From Shimazuella alba (GTDB taxonomy: Bacteria; Bacillota; Bacilli; Thermoactinomycetales; Thermoactinomycetaceae): 64,000 bases of DNA. A model generated the notes under the pieces. That model did not search any database and was not told the DNA's origin. It saw nothing but the letters and a program-made list of their open reading frames with translations. Shown here in pieces: positions 25,150 through 34,452 of the stretch (position 1 is its first letter; each line of letters starts with the position of its first letter). A program made the position numbers and the translations under genes. The stretch spans positions 1-64,000 of the forward strand of contig NZ_WUUL01000011.1 of assembly GCF_009831235.1 (NCBI RefSeq). The letters run 5' to 3'.

Positions 25150-25479
25150 TTATCTCTTCATGAGGATCACGTGGTCCTTCCTATCTACAACGGAGTAACC
25201 TTTGACAACTACCGCGTCTTCGAGCATCTGTTCGTTAAAACAGATAGGCTCACTCGAGTTACAGATAAGCACATCATTCTCATTGACATAGTTGTAACAA
25301 GCAGACATTCCTCCAGATTGTTTCTGAAGAGGAAGCTTGTCGAGTTGCAGCCTCCTCTGACCAGAGTACGCCCCCAAAAATACTTCTGCATCGACTCCAT
25401 ATGATGCGTACCAACGGATGTAGATAATATCCCCGCATGCAAGGATTCGCAGCATCTCATGAAGTTTTGCTTGATACAT
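25150..25479 (-). CDS. Orphan hypothetical protein, 109 aa
   Basis: A mixed alpha/beta soluble protein (IIYIRWYASYGVDAEVFLGAY; NDVLICNSSEPICF; VVVKGYSVVDRKDHVILMKR), not recognised. GAAAGGAT lies 8 nt before the ATG, a TATAAT -10 is about 60 bp upstream, and a terminator hairpin follows the stop. It is a single-gene unit with codon use of the orphan class. Nothing in the neighbourhood suggests a job. Confidence 0.65.
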   Translation of the reverse strand: MYQAKLHEMLRILACGDIIYIRWYASYGVDAEVFLGAYSGQRRLQLDKLPLQKQSGGMSACYNYVNENDVLICNSSEPICFNEQMLEDAVVVKGYSVVDRKDHVILMKR

Positions 25480-25625
25480 ATTCGGAAATCCTTTCAGAAA
25501 TGTGAATGGCTATCTATATATTATAGTATTATTCAGAAAATGTCAGGATAAAGTGTATAGAATGGAAGTGATCTGTATTTTCTATCGATCTTTCCGAAAG
25601 AGTACTCCCATTTCAAGCTTGCTAA

Positions 25626-26871
25626 GTGGGTGGTGAATGTCGGTTCGGCGTTAGCCAAAAGGAATTGGTTTGGAATATTTCCTTTTTTGTTTCTGAGTGT
25701 ATCATCAGCCTTAAAAACAAGGAAGGAGAAAGAAACACATGCACTAAGCATTCCGTTTTCGTCTGTATCCAACCAAAAAACAAGCCATTTCCATTCATAA
25801 GTCCATTGGATCTAGTCGCTTTGTTTTCCATCATTTCTTAACAAAATGGAACGATACTTACAGGGAAACGGGGAAAGGGCTCACCTATTCGATCTGCGCC
25901 AAGCTTCTAACCTCCTTGAAACAACAGTTGGAATGGCTAAAAGAAGCGGATGCTCATGCGTTGCAATCCTCTTTACACAATCTCGATTTGCGTTTCAACG
26001 TTTCTTCCAAAAGCAAAACGATGCCCCTCGTTTCAAAAGTAAACGGAACTTACTCCAGTCTTACACCACCAAGATCGAAAAGAAAAACCAACTTCCAGAA
26101 GGGAGTATCAAGGGAAATAAGATCAAACTTCCGAAGCTGGGCTGGGTAAAGTTCGCCAAGTCGAAGGAAGTAGAAGGGCGTATTCTCTCTGCCACTGTTC
26201 GCCGTACACCCTCAGGAAAATACTTTGTTTCGGTTCTTTGTGAGAGGAATTATTGTCCTTATGTTCCAGTGGAAAAAGAGAAAGTGGTCGGAATCGACTT
26301 AGGATGAAAGCATTTTGCCATCCTTTCGGATGGAGAAAAAATAAACGCTCCCACATACTTTCGAAAGTATGAGAAACAATTAGCAAAAGCGCAGCGAACT
26401 ATGTGTCGACGTACCAAAGGTGGTTCGAACTGGCACAAAGCACGTATCCAAGTAACGAAGATTCATGAGAAGATCACGAATGCCCGTCATGATTTCCTTC
26501 ACAAGCTCTCGACGAAGTTGATTCACGCAAACCAAGTAATCAGCACGGAAGATTTGCAAGTGAAGAACATGGTGAAGAATCACAAATTAGCAAAGTCGAT
26601 CACAGATGCTTCCTGGTCTGAATTCACCGAGATGTTGGTGTATAAGTCGGAATGGTTCGGGAGAACTCTTGTAAAAGTGGGGAAAACCTTCCCATTGAGT
26701 CAACGATGTTCTTGTTGTGGGTACCGCAACAGAGACGTGAAAAATCTGAACCTTCGAGCATGGAGATGTCCGGAATGCGGTTCCAATCATGATCGTGATA
26801 TCAATGCAGCTAACAACTTCTTGCAAGAAGGTAGGAGACTCCTTGCCGCTGGGATGGCGGTTGAAACTTAG
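25626..26871 (+). pseudogene. tnpB: TnpB (IS605/IS607-type RNA-guided nuclease), inactivated
   Basis: The C-terminal half is well preserved: RuvC-I Asp in VVGIDLG, RuvC-II Glu in [11 protein letters not shown], zinc finger CSCCGY...CPECGS and RuvC-III Asp in [11 protein letters not shown]. Lesions: an in-frame TGA at 26305-26307 directly after GIDLG, and a frameshift near 25985 joining LTSLKQQLEWLKEADAHALQ to RFFQKQNDAPRFKSKRN. The N-terminus (GECRFGVSQKELVWN) lies in yet another arrangement from about 25626. No TnpA gene is present. TnpB is a transposon-encoded nuclease guided by RNA from the element's right end; this copy cannot produce a full protein unless the TGA is read through. Confidence 0.88.
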
Positions 26872-26962
26872 TAAATATCCTGTCCGTAGATGGGAGTTCC
26901 TAAGAATCCCTACCTCGAGCGTCAGTTAGGTGGTGGGAGTGTTCAATTCTATGTTATGTAGT
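26790..26962 (+). ncRNA. Putative omega-RNA (reRNA) scaffold and guide
   Basis: Right ends of TnpB elements encode an RNA overlapping the 3' end of tnpB, ending in a conserved scaffold directly followed by a guide copied from flanking DNA. Here the sequence past the stop is rich in short helices and ends GGTGGGAGTGTTCAA at 26932-26946, a typical right-end. The element boundary would be at 26946, and the guide would start at 26947. Boundaries are inferred; the 5' limit is approximate. Confidence 0.45.
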
Positions 26963-27052
26963 TAAAAATCGGGTTTTTGGTTATTCTTATACTTTAGTAT
27001 GGTAAATTTATGATAGAGTTTTTTATTGACATAGGATTTCATTCTGTTCTTG

Positions 27053-27082
27053 TTGACTAACTCTGTCCATCCGTGGTATCAT
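27053..27082 (+). promoter_or_regulatory. Promoter of the rplU operon
   Basis: -35 TTGACT (27053-27058), 18-bp spacer, -10 TATCAT (27077-27082), about 90 bp before rplU. Confidence 0.65.
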
Positions 27083-27087
27083 GTTGT

Positions 27088-27165
27088 CTGTTACCGCACA
27101 AAGTAGGGCTTCAAATGGAGAAATCCTCCCTATCTTTTGGCGAGTCTTCATGATAGAGGAGGTTA
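27088..27165 (+). promoter_or_regulatory. L21 leader, autoregulatory
   Basis: The leader contains GCACAAAGTAGGGC and then CCTC-c-CTATC (27125-27134), which pairs with GATAG-a-GGAGG (27152-27162). The right arm is the rplU ribosome site. Position and sequence match the L21 leader of Bacillota, thought to let ribosomal protein L21 repress its own operon. Confidence 0.7.
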
Positions 27166-27169
27166 AAAG

Positions 27170-27481
27170 ATGTACGCATTGATCGAAACAGGCGGCAAAC
27201 AATACCGTGTGGAAAAAGATAGTGTGCTCTTTATTGAAAAGTTAGATGCAGCTGAAGGAGATACTGTTACCTTTGAAAAGGTATTGCTTGTGTCCGGTGA
27301 AGGTGGAGTACAAGTAGGTAGTCCTTTAGTGGCAAATGCAAAAGTGACTGGTAAAGTATTGAAACAAGGACGGTCTAAGAAAATTACTGTCTTTAAATAT
27401 AAGCCTAAAAAGAACTACAAGAAAAAGCAAGGTCATCGTCAACCATTTACTCGTGTAGTTATCGATTCTATCGAAGCGTAA
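27170..27481 (+). CDS. rplU: 50S ribosomal protein L21
   Basis: A 103-aa large-subunit protein binding 23S rRNA together with L20. The start [17 protein letters not shown] and the end [13 protein letters not shown] are diagnostic. It is the first gene of the conserved rplU-prp-rpmA cluster; the GGAGG site is part of the leader hairpin. Length is normal, and nothing is missing. Confidence 0.98.
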   Translation: MYALIETGGKQYRVEKDSVLFIEKLDAAEGDTVTFEKVLLVSGEGGVQVGSPLVANAKVTGKVLKQGRSKKITVFKYKPKKNYKKKQGHRQPFTRVVIDSIEA

Positions 27482-27482
27482 G

Positions 27483-27815
27483 ATGATTCGAATTCGAGTA
27501 AAGCGAAATCAAGCAGAACTTGTAGAGCAGATAAAGGTGACTGGTCATGCTAACTTTGCAGAGCACGGGATGGATATTGTTTGTGCTGCTGTTTCTGCTG
27601 TAACCATCGGTATGGTGAATGCGATGGAGCAAATAACAGGTGTCACCATTCATCAACCCGATGATGGAGAAGGCAAAGTAGATTGTCGAGTACCTGCTGA
27701 TCTGCCTACAGAAGAAGTTCGTACACAGCTTGGTCTCCTGATGAGAGCGATGGATTTATCGCTAAAGGGTATCGCAGATGCGTACCCAGATTATGTACAA
27801 TACAAACAAAATTAA
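27483..27815 (+). CDS. prp: Ribosomal-processing cysteine protease Prp (YsxB)
   Basis: A 110-aa cysteine protease that removes the N-terminal extension of L27 in Bacillota. The catalytic His is in VTGHANFAEHG and the Cys in MDIVCAAVSAVT, as expected. It begins 1 nt after the rplU stop and lies directly before rpmA, whose product carries the matching cleavage sequence. Loss of processing is lethal in Staphylococcus aureus; function here is by homology. Confidence 0.95.
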   Translation: MIRIRVKRNQAELVEQIKVTGHANFAEHGMDIVCAAVSAVTIGMVNAMEQITGVTIHQPDDGEGKVDCRVPADLPTEEVRTQLGLLMRAMDLSLKGIADAYPDYVQYKQN

Positions 27816-27834
27816 AAGGAAAGAGGTGTAACCA

Positions 27835-28143
27835 ATGCTACAACTTAATCTACAGTTGTTTGCTTCTAAAAAAGGGGTAGGATCGACAAAGAACGGTCGT
27901 GATAGCCGATCCAAACGTCTAGGTGTAAAACGTGGAGACGGTCAGTTCGTTCTTGCTGGTAACATCTTGGTTCGCCAACGTGGAACAAAGATCTACCCAG
28001 GAACCAATGTTGGTCGTGGCGGTGACGATACATTGTTTGCAACAGCAAATGGTATCGTACGTTTTGAACGTTTTGGTAAAGACCGCAAGCGTGTATGCAT
28101 CTACCCAGTTGCTACTGAAGAAGTAGCAGCAACACAAGCGTAA
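27835..28143 (+). CDS. rpmA: 50S ribosomal protein L27 with cleavable extension
   Basis: A 102-aa protein of the large subunit near the peptidyl transferase centre. The N-terminus [20 protein letters not shown] contains the Prp site LNLQLFA before SKKG, so the first nine residues are expected to be removed. The core [21 protein letters not shown] is typical. GAAAGAGGTG precedes the ATG. A strong terminator follows. Confidence 0.98.
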   Translation: MLQLNLQLFASKKGVGSTKNGRDSRSKRLGVKRGDGQFVLAGNILVRQRGTKIYPGTNVGRGGDDTLFATANGIVRFERFGKDRKRVCIYPVATEEVAATQA

Positions 28144-28158
28144 ACACATTTGCAAAGA

Positions 28159-28197
28159 AGAGTGACACTCAACATGGGTAGTGTCGCTCTTTTTTTA
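28159..28197 (+). terminator. Terminator after rpmA
   Basis: AGAGTGACACT (28159-28169) pairs with AGTGTCGCTCT (28180-28190), and a run of seven T follows. Confidence 0.9.
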
Positions 28198-28226
28198 TCT
28201 TGAAATACATAAAGGGGCGATTTGGA

Positions 28227-28931
28227 TTGCCGCGTTCTTCTTTTTACTTGATACCACCTTTTTTGGTCTTGGTAGTTTGGTGGTTAACTACTTGGGAACA
28301 TGTGTGGTTTGTTACCATTGGTATCATTTTTGTCCTCAGTATGTTTTTCTTTATAAGAGCAAGGAATAGAGAACATAAACAACAAGAAGCGGCAGACACA
28401 AAGCGATTGCTCGGGAAAATAAGACATGATTTGATGAACCACGTGCAAGTACTGATGGGATATCATATGATGAAACAAGAAGATAAAGGAAACGAATATC
28501 TTCAAAGATTGGCTGAACACGCGGCAAAAGAAAGAGAGATAGCGGAGTTGCAAGACGAAGAACTGGCCGTTTTTCTCCTTACATTGTCTCATCACTATCC
28601 TCAGTGGGAATGGGAAGTTCAGAAGTTGCCAACATATATAGAACCGCGTGCAAAAACGAATGAACCAATAGCAAAGTGGCTAGCGGTATGCATTAGAGTA
28701 CTAGCCAAAATGGGAGAAGAAAAGTACGATTGGCAGAAAGTTGTTTTGCAATTATCTGGAGATGATCAAACCAATTTCTTTTCCTTTCAAGTGTACAATG
28801 CAGAAAATGAAATTATCCCTCTTCATGTTCCAGCAGGAGAATGGACAAACTTAAAAGATCAATTTAAACAGTTGCAAATGGAGATTGTGAGTCAACAACG
28901 ATTAACATTACGTACAGGACTAAGTAGGTGA
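28227..28931 (+). CDS. spo0B: Spo0B-like sporulation phosphotransferase with membrane anchor, 234 aa
   Basis: A phosphorelay protein that would pass phosphate from Spo0F to Spo0A. The phosphorylated His is in [16 protein letters not shown], the Spo0B/SpoOB_a four-helix-bundle motif, followed by [18 protein letters not shown]. Unlike the cytosolic B. subtilis protein (about 192 aa), two hydrophobic helices precede it ([34 protein letters not shown]). TTG at 28227 is chosen because AAAGGGG lies 9 nt upstream. The order rpmA-spo0B-obg supports the identity. The C-terminal ATPase-like domain is degenerate, as in other Spo0B proteins. Confidence 0.88.
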   Translation: MPRSSFYLIPPFLVLVVWWLTTWEHVWFVTIGIIFVLSMFFFIRARNREHKQQEAADTKRLLGKIRHDLMNHVQVLMGYHMMKQEDKGNEYLQRLAEHAAKEREIAELQDEELAVFLLTLSHHYPQWEWEVQKLPTYIEPRAKTNEPIAKWLAVCIRVLAKMGEEKYDWQKVVLQLSGDDQTNFFSFQVYNAENEIIPLHVPAGEWTNLKDQFKQLQMEIVSQQRLTLRTGLSR

Positions 28932-28935
28932 GAGT

Positions 28936-30237
28936 GTGTTTGTCGATAAAGTAAAGATTTTTGTGAAAGGCGGCGATGGTGGCAATGGAATGGTTGCTTT
29001 TCGCCGTGAGAAGTATGTAGCGGAAGGCGGTCCATGGGGTGGAGATGGCGGACGCGGGGGCAATGTCATCTTTGAAGTAGAAGAAGGACTTCGTACCCTC
29101 GTTGATTTTCGCTTCAAAAAGCAGTTTAAAGCAGATCGCGGGGAACATGGCAGAAAGAAAAATCAACATGGTGCAGGGGCTGATGATTTAATTGTGAGGG
29201 TTCCACCTGGTACTACTGTCCGTGATGCAGAGACAGGAGAACTAGTAGCGGATCTGACTCATCATCAACAAACTGCAGTGATCGCAAAAGGAGGTCGTGG
29301 CGGAAGAGGAAACGTTCGCTTTGCTACTTCTGTCAATCCAGCTCCTCAAATTGCGGAAAATGGGGAACCAGGTTCCGAGCGATGGGTCGTATTAGAATTA
29401 AAATTGTTAGCAGATGTTGGGTTAGTAGGTTACCCAAGTGTTGGCAAATCTACGTTATTATCCATTGTTTCAGCGGCAAAGCCAAAGATTGGGGCTTATC
29501 ATTTTACGACGATTGTACCTAATCTGGGAGTGGTTCGTGTAGATGATGGACGGAGCTTTGTGATGGCAGATTTACCAGGTTTGATTGAGGGTGCACATCA
29601 GGGAGTAGGGTTAGGGCATCAGTTTCTACGTCACGTGGAACGAACAAAAGTAATCGTACACGTTATCGATATGGCAGGTTCTGAAGGTCGTGATCCCTAT
29701 GCTGATTACCTCCAGATCAATGAGGAAATCCGTTTGTATAAGCAAAATCTAGAGAATCGCCCTCAGATTATTGTAGCAAATAAAATGGACTTACCTGATG
29801 CGAAAGAGCATTTGGAGTTGTTCCAAGAACAAGTTGGAGAAGATATTCCCGTTTACCCTATTTCCGCAGTAAGTAAAGAAGGGATAAAAAATCTTTTGTT
29901 TGCAGTAGCCGATGTTTTGGATCGTGTAGAAGCAGAGGAAGAACAGAAAGTAGAAGAAGTTCAAGAAGAACCAGTTGTTTACAAAAGTGAAGCAGAAGAG
30001 CCTGCGTTTACGATTCGGAAGGAGAATGAGATATACGTGGTGGAAGGCTTTCGGATTGAAAAACTGATCAAGATGACAAACTTCCGCTTTCAAGATAGCT
30101 TGATGCGCTTTGCTAATACGATCAAACAGATGGGTGTAGAAGATGCTCTTCGCAAACGGGGTGCACAAGAAGGAGATACGGTTCGAATTGGGGAAATGGA
30201 GTTTGAGCTATCGGATGGGTTAGATACTGATTACTGA
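28936..30237 (+). CDS. obg: GTPase Obg/CgtA, 433 aa
   Basis: An essential ribosome-assembly and stress GTPase. The glycine-rich Obg fold comes first ([29 protein letters not shown]), then the G domain: [10 protein letters not shown] (P-loop), DLPGLIEGA (G3) and NKMD (G4). The C-terminal OCT domain follows (residues ~350-433) after an acidic linker [17 protein letters not shown] start 4 nt after the spo0B stop indicates coupling. In B. subtilis Obg is also needed for activation of Spo0A. Confidence 0.98.
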   Translation: MFVDKVKIFVKGGDGGNGMVAFRREKYVAEGGPWGGDGGRGGNVIFEVEEGLRTLVDFRFKKQFKADRGEHGRKKNQHGAGADDLIVRVPPGTTVRDAETGELVADLTHHQQTAVIAKGGRGGRGNVRFATSVNPAPQIAENGEPGSERWVVLELKLLADVGLVGYPSVGKSTLLSIVSAAKPKIGAYHFTTIVPNLGVVRVDDGRSFVMADLPGLIEGAHQGVGLGHQFLRHVERTKVIVHVIDMAGSEGRDPYADYLQINEEIRLYKQNLENRPQIIVANKMDLPDAKEHLELFQEQVGEDIPVYPISAVSKEGIKNLLFAVADVLDRVEAEEEQKVEEVQEEPVVYKSEAEEPAFTIRKENEIYVVEGFRIEKLIKMTNFRFQDSLMRFANTIKQMGVEDALRKRGAQEGDTVRIGEMEFELSDGLDTDY

Positions 30238-30241
30238 GTGG

Positions 30242-30284
30242 ACGGCTGGACATCATCTATTTAGATGGAGTCCAGCCGTTTTCT
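30242..30284. terminator. Terminator after obg
   Basis: ACGGCTGGAC (30242-30251) pairs with GTCCAGCCGT (30270-30279), with additional inner pairs, and TTTTC follows. It lies between converging genes. Confidence 0.75.
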
Positions 30285-30286
30285 GA

Positions 30287-30475
30287 TCATTTGAAGTCGG
30301 CGAGAGCCTCTTTGACCTGTGCAAGAAGTTCTGACCATTCTCTTTTTGATCTGTGCCTTTGCTGGCGTCTTCTTGCACACTGAAGGTAGTAGGCTTTGAT
30401 CCCCTTTTCGACTTCAGGAGTTACATCTCCCACAGCTTCCAAGATCTTCGCCCATTCATCATCTACAGAAGACAT
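30287..30475 (-). CDS. Orphan small protein, 62 aa
   Basis: A highly charged helical protein (VEKGIKAYYLQCARRRQQRH; SKREWSELLAQVKEALADFK), not recognised. AAAGGAG is 6 nt before the ATG, and a TATAGT -10 lies about 30 bp upstream. It sits between the obg terminator and the rbs operon as a separate single-gene unit and is clearly richer in G+C than both neighbours. Orphan class. Confidence 0.65.
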   Translation of the reverse strand: MSSVDDEWAKILEAVGDVTPEVEKGIKAYYLQCARRRQQRHRSKREWSELLAQVKEALADFK

Positions 30476-30596
30476 CCTTTTCTCCTTTGATCAGTTATCT
30501 TAACTATACAAGATTTTACGGAATAGTGGGAGAGATAACGCTATGGGAGATTGAAATATTAGAAAAAAAACTATTTTCTTATCTTTGCTATTTCCC

Positions 30597-30625
30597 TTGA
30601 CGAGCAGCAGAAACAAAGTTATATT
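30597..30625 (+). promoter_or_regulatory. rbs operon promoter
   Basis: -35 TTGACG (30597-30602), 17-bp spacer, -10 TATATT (30620-30625). The operators begin 2 bp downstream, over the likely transcription start. Confidence 0.85.
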
Positions 30626-30627
30626 CT

Positions 30628-30657
30628 ATGTAACCGGTTTCATGTAACCGGTTACAT
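30628..30657 (+). promoter_or_regulatory. Double LacI-type operator of the rbs operon
   Basis: Two 16-bp palindromes overlap by 2 bp: ATGTAACCGGTTTCAT (30628-30643) and the perfect ATGTAACCGGTTACAT (30642-30657). The central CG step and symmetry are those of LacI-family operators. Position just after the -10 means bound repressor blocks transcription of its own gene and the ribose genes. Similar ATGTAACCGGTT sites are known for RbsR in other Bacillota. Confidence 0.88.
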
Positions 30658-30679
30658 AGAAATGGGAGGTGGTAACAGA

Positions 30680-31657
30680 TTGGCTACTATTCGTGATGTG
30701 GCAAAGTTAGCAGGGGTTTCGGTTGCCACCGTGTCACGAGTTCTGAATAATAATGGCAATGTCCATAAAAGTACAAAAGAAGTTGTCCAAGCGGCCATCA
30801 CAACGTTAAATTACCGTCCTAATGAAATAGCAAGGACCTTATATAAAAAAAACTCGAGATTGCTTGGACTTATTATTCCAGATATAACAAACCCATTCTT
30901 TACAGAACTTGCACGAGCAATCGAAGATACTGCTCATCGCTATGGTTATACAATGGTACTCTGTAACACCGATGAGATTTTAGAAAAAGAACAACATTAT
31001 ATGGAGGTTTTAAAACAGCGGCAAGCAGATGGATGTCTGATGATTACTAATGAAAAAGCGACTTTTTTGGATGAGGAGTTGGGCATTCCAATCGTTGCAT
31101 TGGATAGACCGATACATTCCCATATCCCATTTATCCAAGCCGATCATTACCAAGGAGGGAAGATCGCGGCTCAGACGTTGCTGCAAAAAGGATCAACCCA
31201 ACTTGTCCATATCCGCGGTCCAAAATATTTAGATTCAGCAGAAGCCCGCTATCAAGGGTTTTTGGATGTCGTAGAGAAGGAGAAAATATCCTATCACATT
31301 TTTGAAAGCTCGTTTCAACCACGAAATGATGAGTTTTTAATCAATAATATTTTTGAGCGTTTTCCGGAAATCGATGGAGTTTTTGCGGCAAATGATGTGA
31401 TTGCTGTTTCCGTCTTGAAAACAGCATTACATCGTGGCATATCAGTTCCTGAGGATCTACAAATAATTGGTTACGATGGGATTTTGTTTGGTCAGTTGTT
31501 TTATCCTTCGATTACAACAGTTGCTCAACCAATTTACCAACTTGGGAAACAGGCAGTACAGATGCTGATAAATCTGATTGAAAAAAAAGAAACTGAGCAA
31601 AAGATATGTCGTTTACCTGTTCAGTTGGTAGAAAGAGATACAACTCGAAAGGAGTAG
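30680..31657 (+). CDS. rbsR: Ribose operon repressor RbsR (LacI family), 325 aa
   Basis: The N-terminal helix-turn-helix TIRDVAKLAGVSVATVSRVL and hinge are standard; the rest is a periplasmic-binding-protein-like sugar sensor (GLIIPDITNPFFTELARAIE). TTG at 30680 is preferred over ATG 30662 because GGGAGGTGG precedes it by about 7 nt and MATIRDV is the usual start. It heads the ribose operon and most likely binds the overlapping operators at 30628-30657. Ribose or ribose phosphate as inducer is inference from the operon. Confidence 0.93.
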   Translation: MATIRDVAKLAGVSVATVSRVLNNNGNVHKSTKEVVQAAITTLNYRPNEIARTLYKKNSRLLGLIIPDITNPFFTELARAIEDTAHRYGYTMVLCNTDEILEKEQHYMEVLKQRQADGCLMITNEKATFLDEELGIPIVALDRPIHSHIPFIQADHYQGGKIAAQTLLQKGSTQLVHIRGPKYLDSAEARYQGFLDVVEKEKISYHIFESSFQPRNDEFLINNIFERFPEIDGVFAANDVIAVSVLKTALHRGISVPEDLQIIGYDGILFGQLFYPSITTVAQPIYQLGKQAVQMLINLIEKKETEQKICRLPVQLVERDTTRKE

Positions 31658-31662
31658 GTTGG

Positions 31663-32571
31663 ATGAGCAAAATTTTGCTTATTGGCAGTATTAATATGGA
31701 TCTGGTAGTGGTCGCAACTCGTCGAGCTCATCCAGGCGAAACGATTTTTGGTGAACAATTTCATATTATTCCTGGAGGTAAGGGAGCAAACCAAGCAGTT
31801 GCTGCAGCTCGTCTTGGGGCAGATGTGCACTTAGTAGGAGCAGTGGGGAACGATCAATTAGGAAAGCAAGCATTTACGAATTTGCAAGCAGAAGGAGTAA
31901 ACACGAACCACATTCAGGTGTTATCGGATGTAAGCACTGGCACTGCTCACATCACTGTAGCGGAGGGAGATAATACGATCATTGTTGTTCCAGCTGCCAA
32001 TGAAAAAGTATCTCCAAACCAAGTAGATTCTGTAAGATCATTGATTCAAGACTCGGATATTGTACTGTTGCAGCTCGAGATCCCAATAGAGACGATTGAG
32101 TATATCGTGGATCTTTGTACCGAGTTTCATGTCCCTGTTATTTTAAATCCAGCACCTGCTCAAAAACTGCCACTGGCTCTCCTGGAGAAAGTAACCTATT
32201 TGACACCAAATGAGCACGAAGTAAAAATTCTTTTTCCACATGAAACTATCGAACAATTACTGAAGCGATATCCGAAGAAGCTTTTGGTAACGGAAGGAGT
32301 CGAAGGTGTTCGATATGACGATGGAGAGAACCTCATACATGTGCCAGCTGTAAAAGTAAAAGCAACAGATACTACGGGGGCAGGTGATACGTTTAATGGG
32401 GCTTTAGCAGTTGGGCTTTCAAGAGGAATGGAATTAAAAGAGGCGATTTGCTTCGCGAATCTAGCTGCAGGAATATCCGTAACAAAGTTAGGTGCACAAG
32501 GTGGAATGCCTACTTTAGAACAACTACATCAACTCCAAGGTGAGATCAATGAAAAAAGTTGGAATGATTAA
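31663..32571 (+). CDS. rbsK: Ribokinase, 302 aa
   Basis: It phosphorylates ribose to ribose 5-phosphate in the cytoplasm. It is of the PfkB family: early GSINMDLVV and [17 protein letters not shown], and the C-terminal signature [14 protein letters not shown] with the catalytic Asp. AAAGGAG is 8 nt before the ATG at 31663, although the frame extends upstream. It starts 5 nt after rbsR and overlaps rbsD by 23 nt. Confidence 0.96.
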   Translation: MSKILLIGSINMDLVVVATRRAHPGETIFGEQFHIIPGGKGANQAVAAARLGADVHLVGAVGNDQLGKQAFTNLQAEGVNTNHIQVLSDVSTGTAHITVAEGDNTIIVVPAANEKVSPNQVDSVRSLIQDSDIVLLQLEIPIETIEYIVDLCTEFHVPVILNPAPAQKLPLALLEKVTYLTPNEHEVKILFPHETIEQLLKRYPKKLLVTEGVEGVRYDDGENLIHVPAVKVKATDTTGAGDTFNGALAVGLSRGMELKEAICFANLAAGISVTKLGAQGGMPTLEQLHQLQGEINEKSWND

Positions 32572-32944
32572 TAGTGAGATCATAAGCGTACTTGCACGAA
32601 TGGGTCATACAGATACGATTGTGATTGCAGACTGTGGACTTCCTATTCCTGATCAAGTAAAGAGAATTGATCTCGCTATCGACATAGGAAAACCTTCATT
32701 TTTAGAATTATTGACTGTCCTATCAAAAGAAATGGAAATAGAAAAAATCACGATGGCTACTGAGATACAACAGCAAAATATGTTTATCTTACAGGAAATA
32801 GAATCTTTGCTTCCGATCCAACCGAAAGCTTTTATCCCGCATGAACAGTTTAAACTTGCATGCCATCAAGCGAAAGCTGTGATTCGTACAGGCGAAAATA
32901 CACCATACGCTAATATTATCTTGCATGCTGGGGTGATTTTTTAG
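32549..32944 (+). CDS. rbsD: D-ribose pyranase, 131 aa
   Basis: It interconverts the pyranose and furanose forms of ribose so ribokinase can use it. The typical start [20 protein letters not shown] contains the catalytic His, and the end [19 protein letters not shown] is the family signature. ATG at 32549 lies inside the end of rbsK, with AAGGTGAG as ribosome site. Length is normal. Confidence 0.96.
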   Translation: MKKVGMINSEIISVLARMGHTDTIVIADCGLPIPDQVKRIDLAIDIGKPSFLELLTVLSKEMEIEKITMATEIQQQNMFILQEIESLLPIQPKAFIPHEQFKLACHQAKAVIRTGENTPYANIILHAGVIF

Positions 32945-32961
32945 AGAAGGGAGGGGAAAGC

Positions 32962-34449
32962 GTGAAGATTCAATTACGAAATATCTCGAAGTCTTTTTCT
33001 AAAAATCCGGTATTAAAACACGCACAGTTCTCTTTGGGACCAGGGGAAATTCATGCTCTTATGGGGGAAAACGGAGCAGGAAAATCAACATTGATGAAAA
33101 TCCTGACAGGTGTGTATGTACAAGATGAAGGAAAAGTTCTCATTGATGGGAAGGAAACGAGATTTAAAAACTCCAAAGAAGCGGAGCGCGCTGGAATTGC
33201 TTTTATTCATCAGGAGTTAAATATCTTTCCTAATCTAACCGTAGCTGAAAATTTATTTTTGGGGCATGAAGAAAAAATAAGTTATACCGGGATTTTAAAA
33301 ACAAAACAAATGGAACAAGAGACAGAAAAATATTTAACTAATCTCGGTTTAAAGGTGAAAGCTACCAAACTAGCTGGTTCACTTTCAGTTGGTCAACAAC
33401 AAATGATTGAGATTGCTAAAGCACTGCGGTTAAATGCGCAAGTGATCATTATGGATGAACCAACAGCTGCCCTGACAGATCGGGAAATCAAAATATTATT
33501 TACTTTGATTCGAAATTTGAAACAAAAAGGTGTTTCTTTTGTATATATCTCTCATCGAATGGAAGAGATATTCGATTTATGTGATAACATAACGATTTTC
33601 CGTGATGGAGAGTACATCGCGACTAAGCCAGTAAGGGATACATCATTTGACGAAGTAGTCTTTATGATGGTTGGACGAAGTATTGGTGATCGATTTCCTA
33701 TTCGAGCAGGAGAGCCAAAAGAAGAAGTTTTCCTTGAAGTAAAGCAGCTTACAAGGAATGGAGTATTCGAAGATGTTTCGTTCCAGGTGAATAAAGGACA
33801 AATTTTAGGTGTAGCTGGTTTAATGGGAGCTGGTCGTACGGAAATAATGAAAGCGATCTTTGGCTATGAACCTGCTCACTCAGGAGAAATTTGGATAGAA
33901 GGAAAACAAGTGTCTATCCACAAGGCTTCCGATGCTATTGACCACGGTTTAGGATTTATTACGGAAGATCGAAAATCAGAAGGATTAATTTTAGATTTTT
34001 CGATTCAAGAAAATATGGTTTTGCCTATCTTAAAACAGTTCCGTTCTTTCTTAGTCATATCAGAGCAGAAAGAGAAGAGCTTTGTAGATAAGATGATGGA
34101 GAAATTAAACATAAAGGCAACGGATGAAGCACAACAAGTCAAGTCGTTGAGCGGAGGAAATCAACAGAAAGTGGTCATTGCCAAATGGCTTGGACTTCAG
34201 CCAAATTGCCTGATACTAGATGAACCAACACGTGGAGTGGATGTGGGAGCAAAAAAAGAAATTTACTCCCTTATACAGGAATTAGCTGATCAAGGGGTAG
34301 CGATCATTGTGGTCTCTTCTGATTTACCAGAACTCTTAGGAATCAGTGACCGAATAATGGTTGTCTCTGAGGGGAAAGTTACAGGTTTTGTGGATAAACA
34401 GGATGCTACTCAAGAGACGATCATGAATCTAGCGACAGGAGGGAAATAA
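32962..34449 (+). CDS. rbsA: Ribose ABC transporter ATP-binding protein, 495 aa
   Basis: A double-ATPase subunit of the sugar importer. The first cassette has Walker [10 protein letters not shown] (35-43), signature SVGQQQ and Walker [11 protein letters not shown]; the second has the variant GLMGAGRTE, signature SLSGGNQQ and [13 protein letters not shown]. The variant second P-loop is normal in this family. A GTG start follows GGGAGGGG. It works with RbsC and RbsB. Confidence 0.96.
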   Translation: MKIQLRNISKSFSKNPVLKHAQFSLGPGEIHALMGENGAGKSTLMKILTGVYVQDEGKVLIDGKETRFKNSKEAERAGIAFIHQELNIFPNLTVAENLFLGHEEKISYTGILKTKQMEQETEKYLTNLGLKVKATKLAGSLSVGQQQMIEIAKALRLNAQVIIMDEPTAALTDREIKILFTLIRNLKQKGVSFVYISHRMEEIFDLCDNITIFRDGEYIATKPVRDTSFDEVVFMMVGRSIGDRFPIRAGEPKEEVFLEVKQLTRNGVFEDVSFQVNKGQILGVAGLMGAGRTEIMKAIFGYEPAHSGEIWIEGKQVSIHKASDAIDHGLGFITEDRKSEGLILDFSIQENMVLPILKQFRSFLVISEQKEKSFVDKMMEKLNIKATDEAQQVKSLSGGNQQKVVIAKWLGLQPNCLILDEPTRGVDVGAKKEIYSLIQELADQGVAIIVVSSDLPELLGISDRIMVVSEGKVTGFVDKQDATQETIMNLATGGK

Positions 34450-34452
34450 ATC

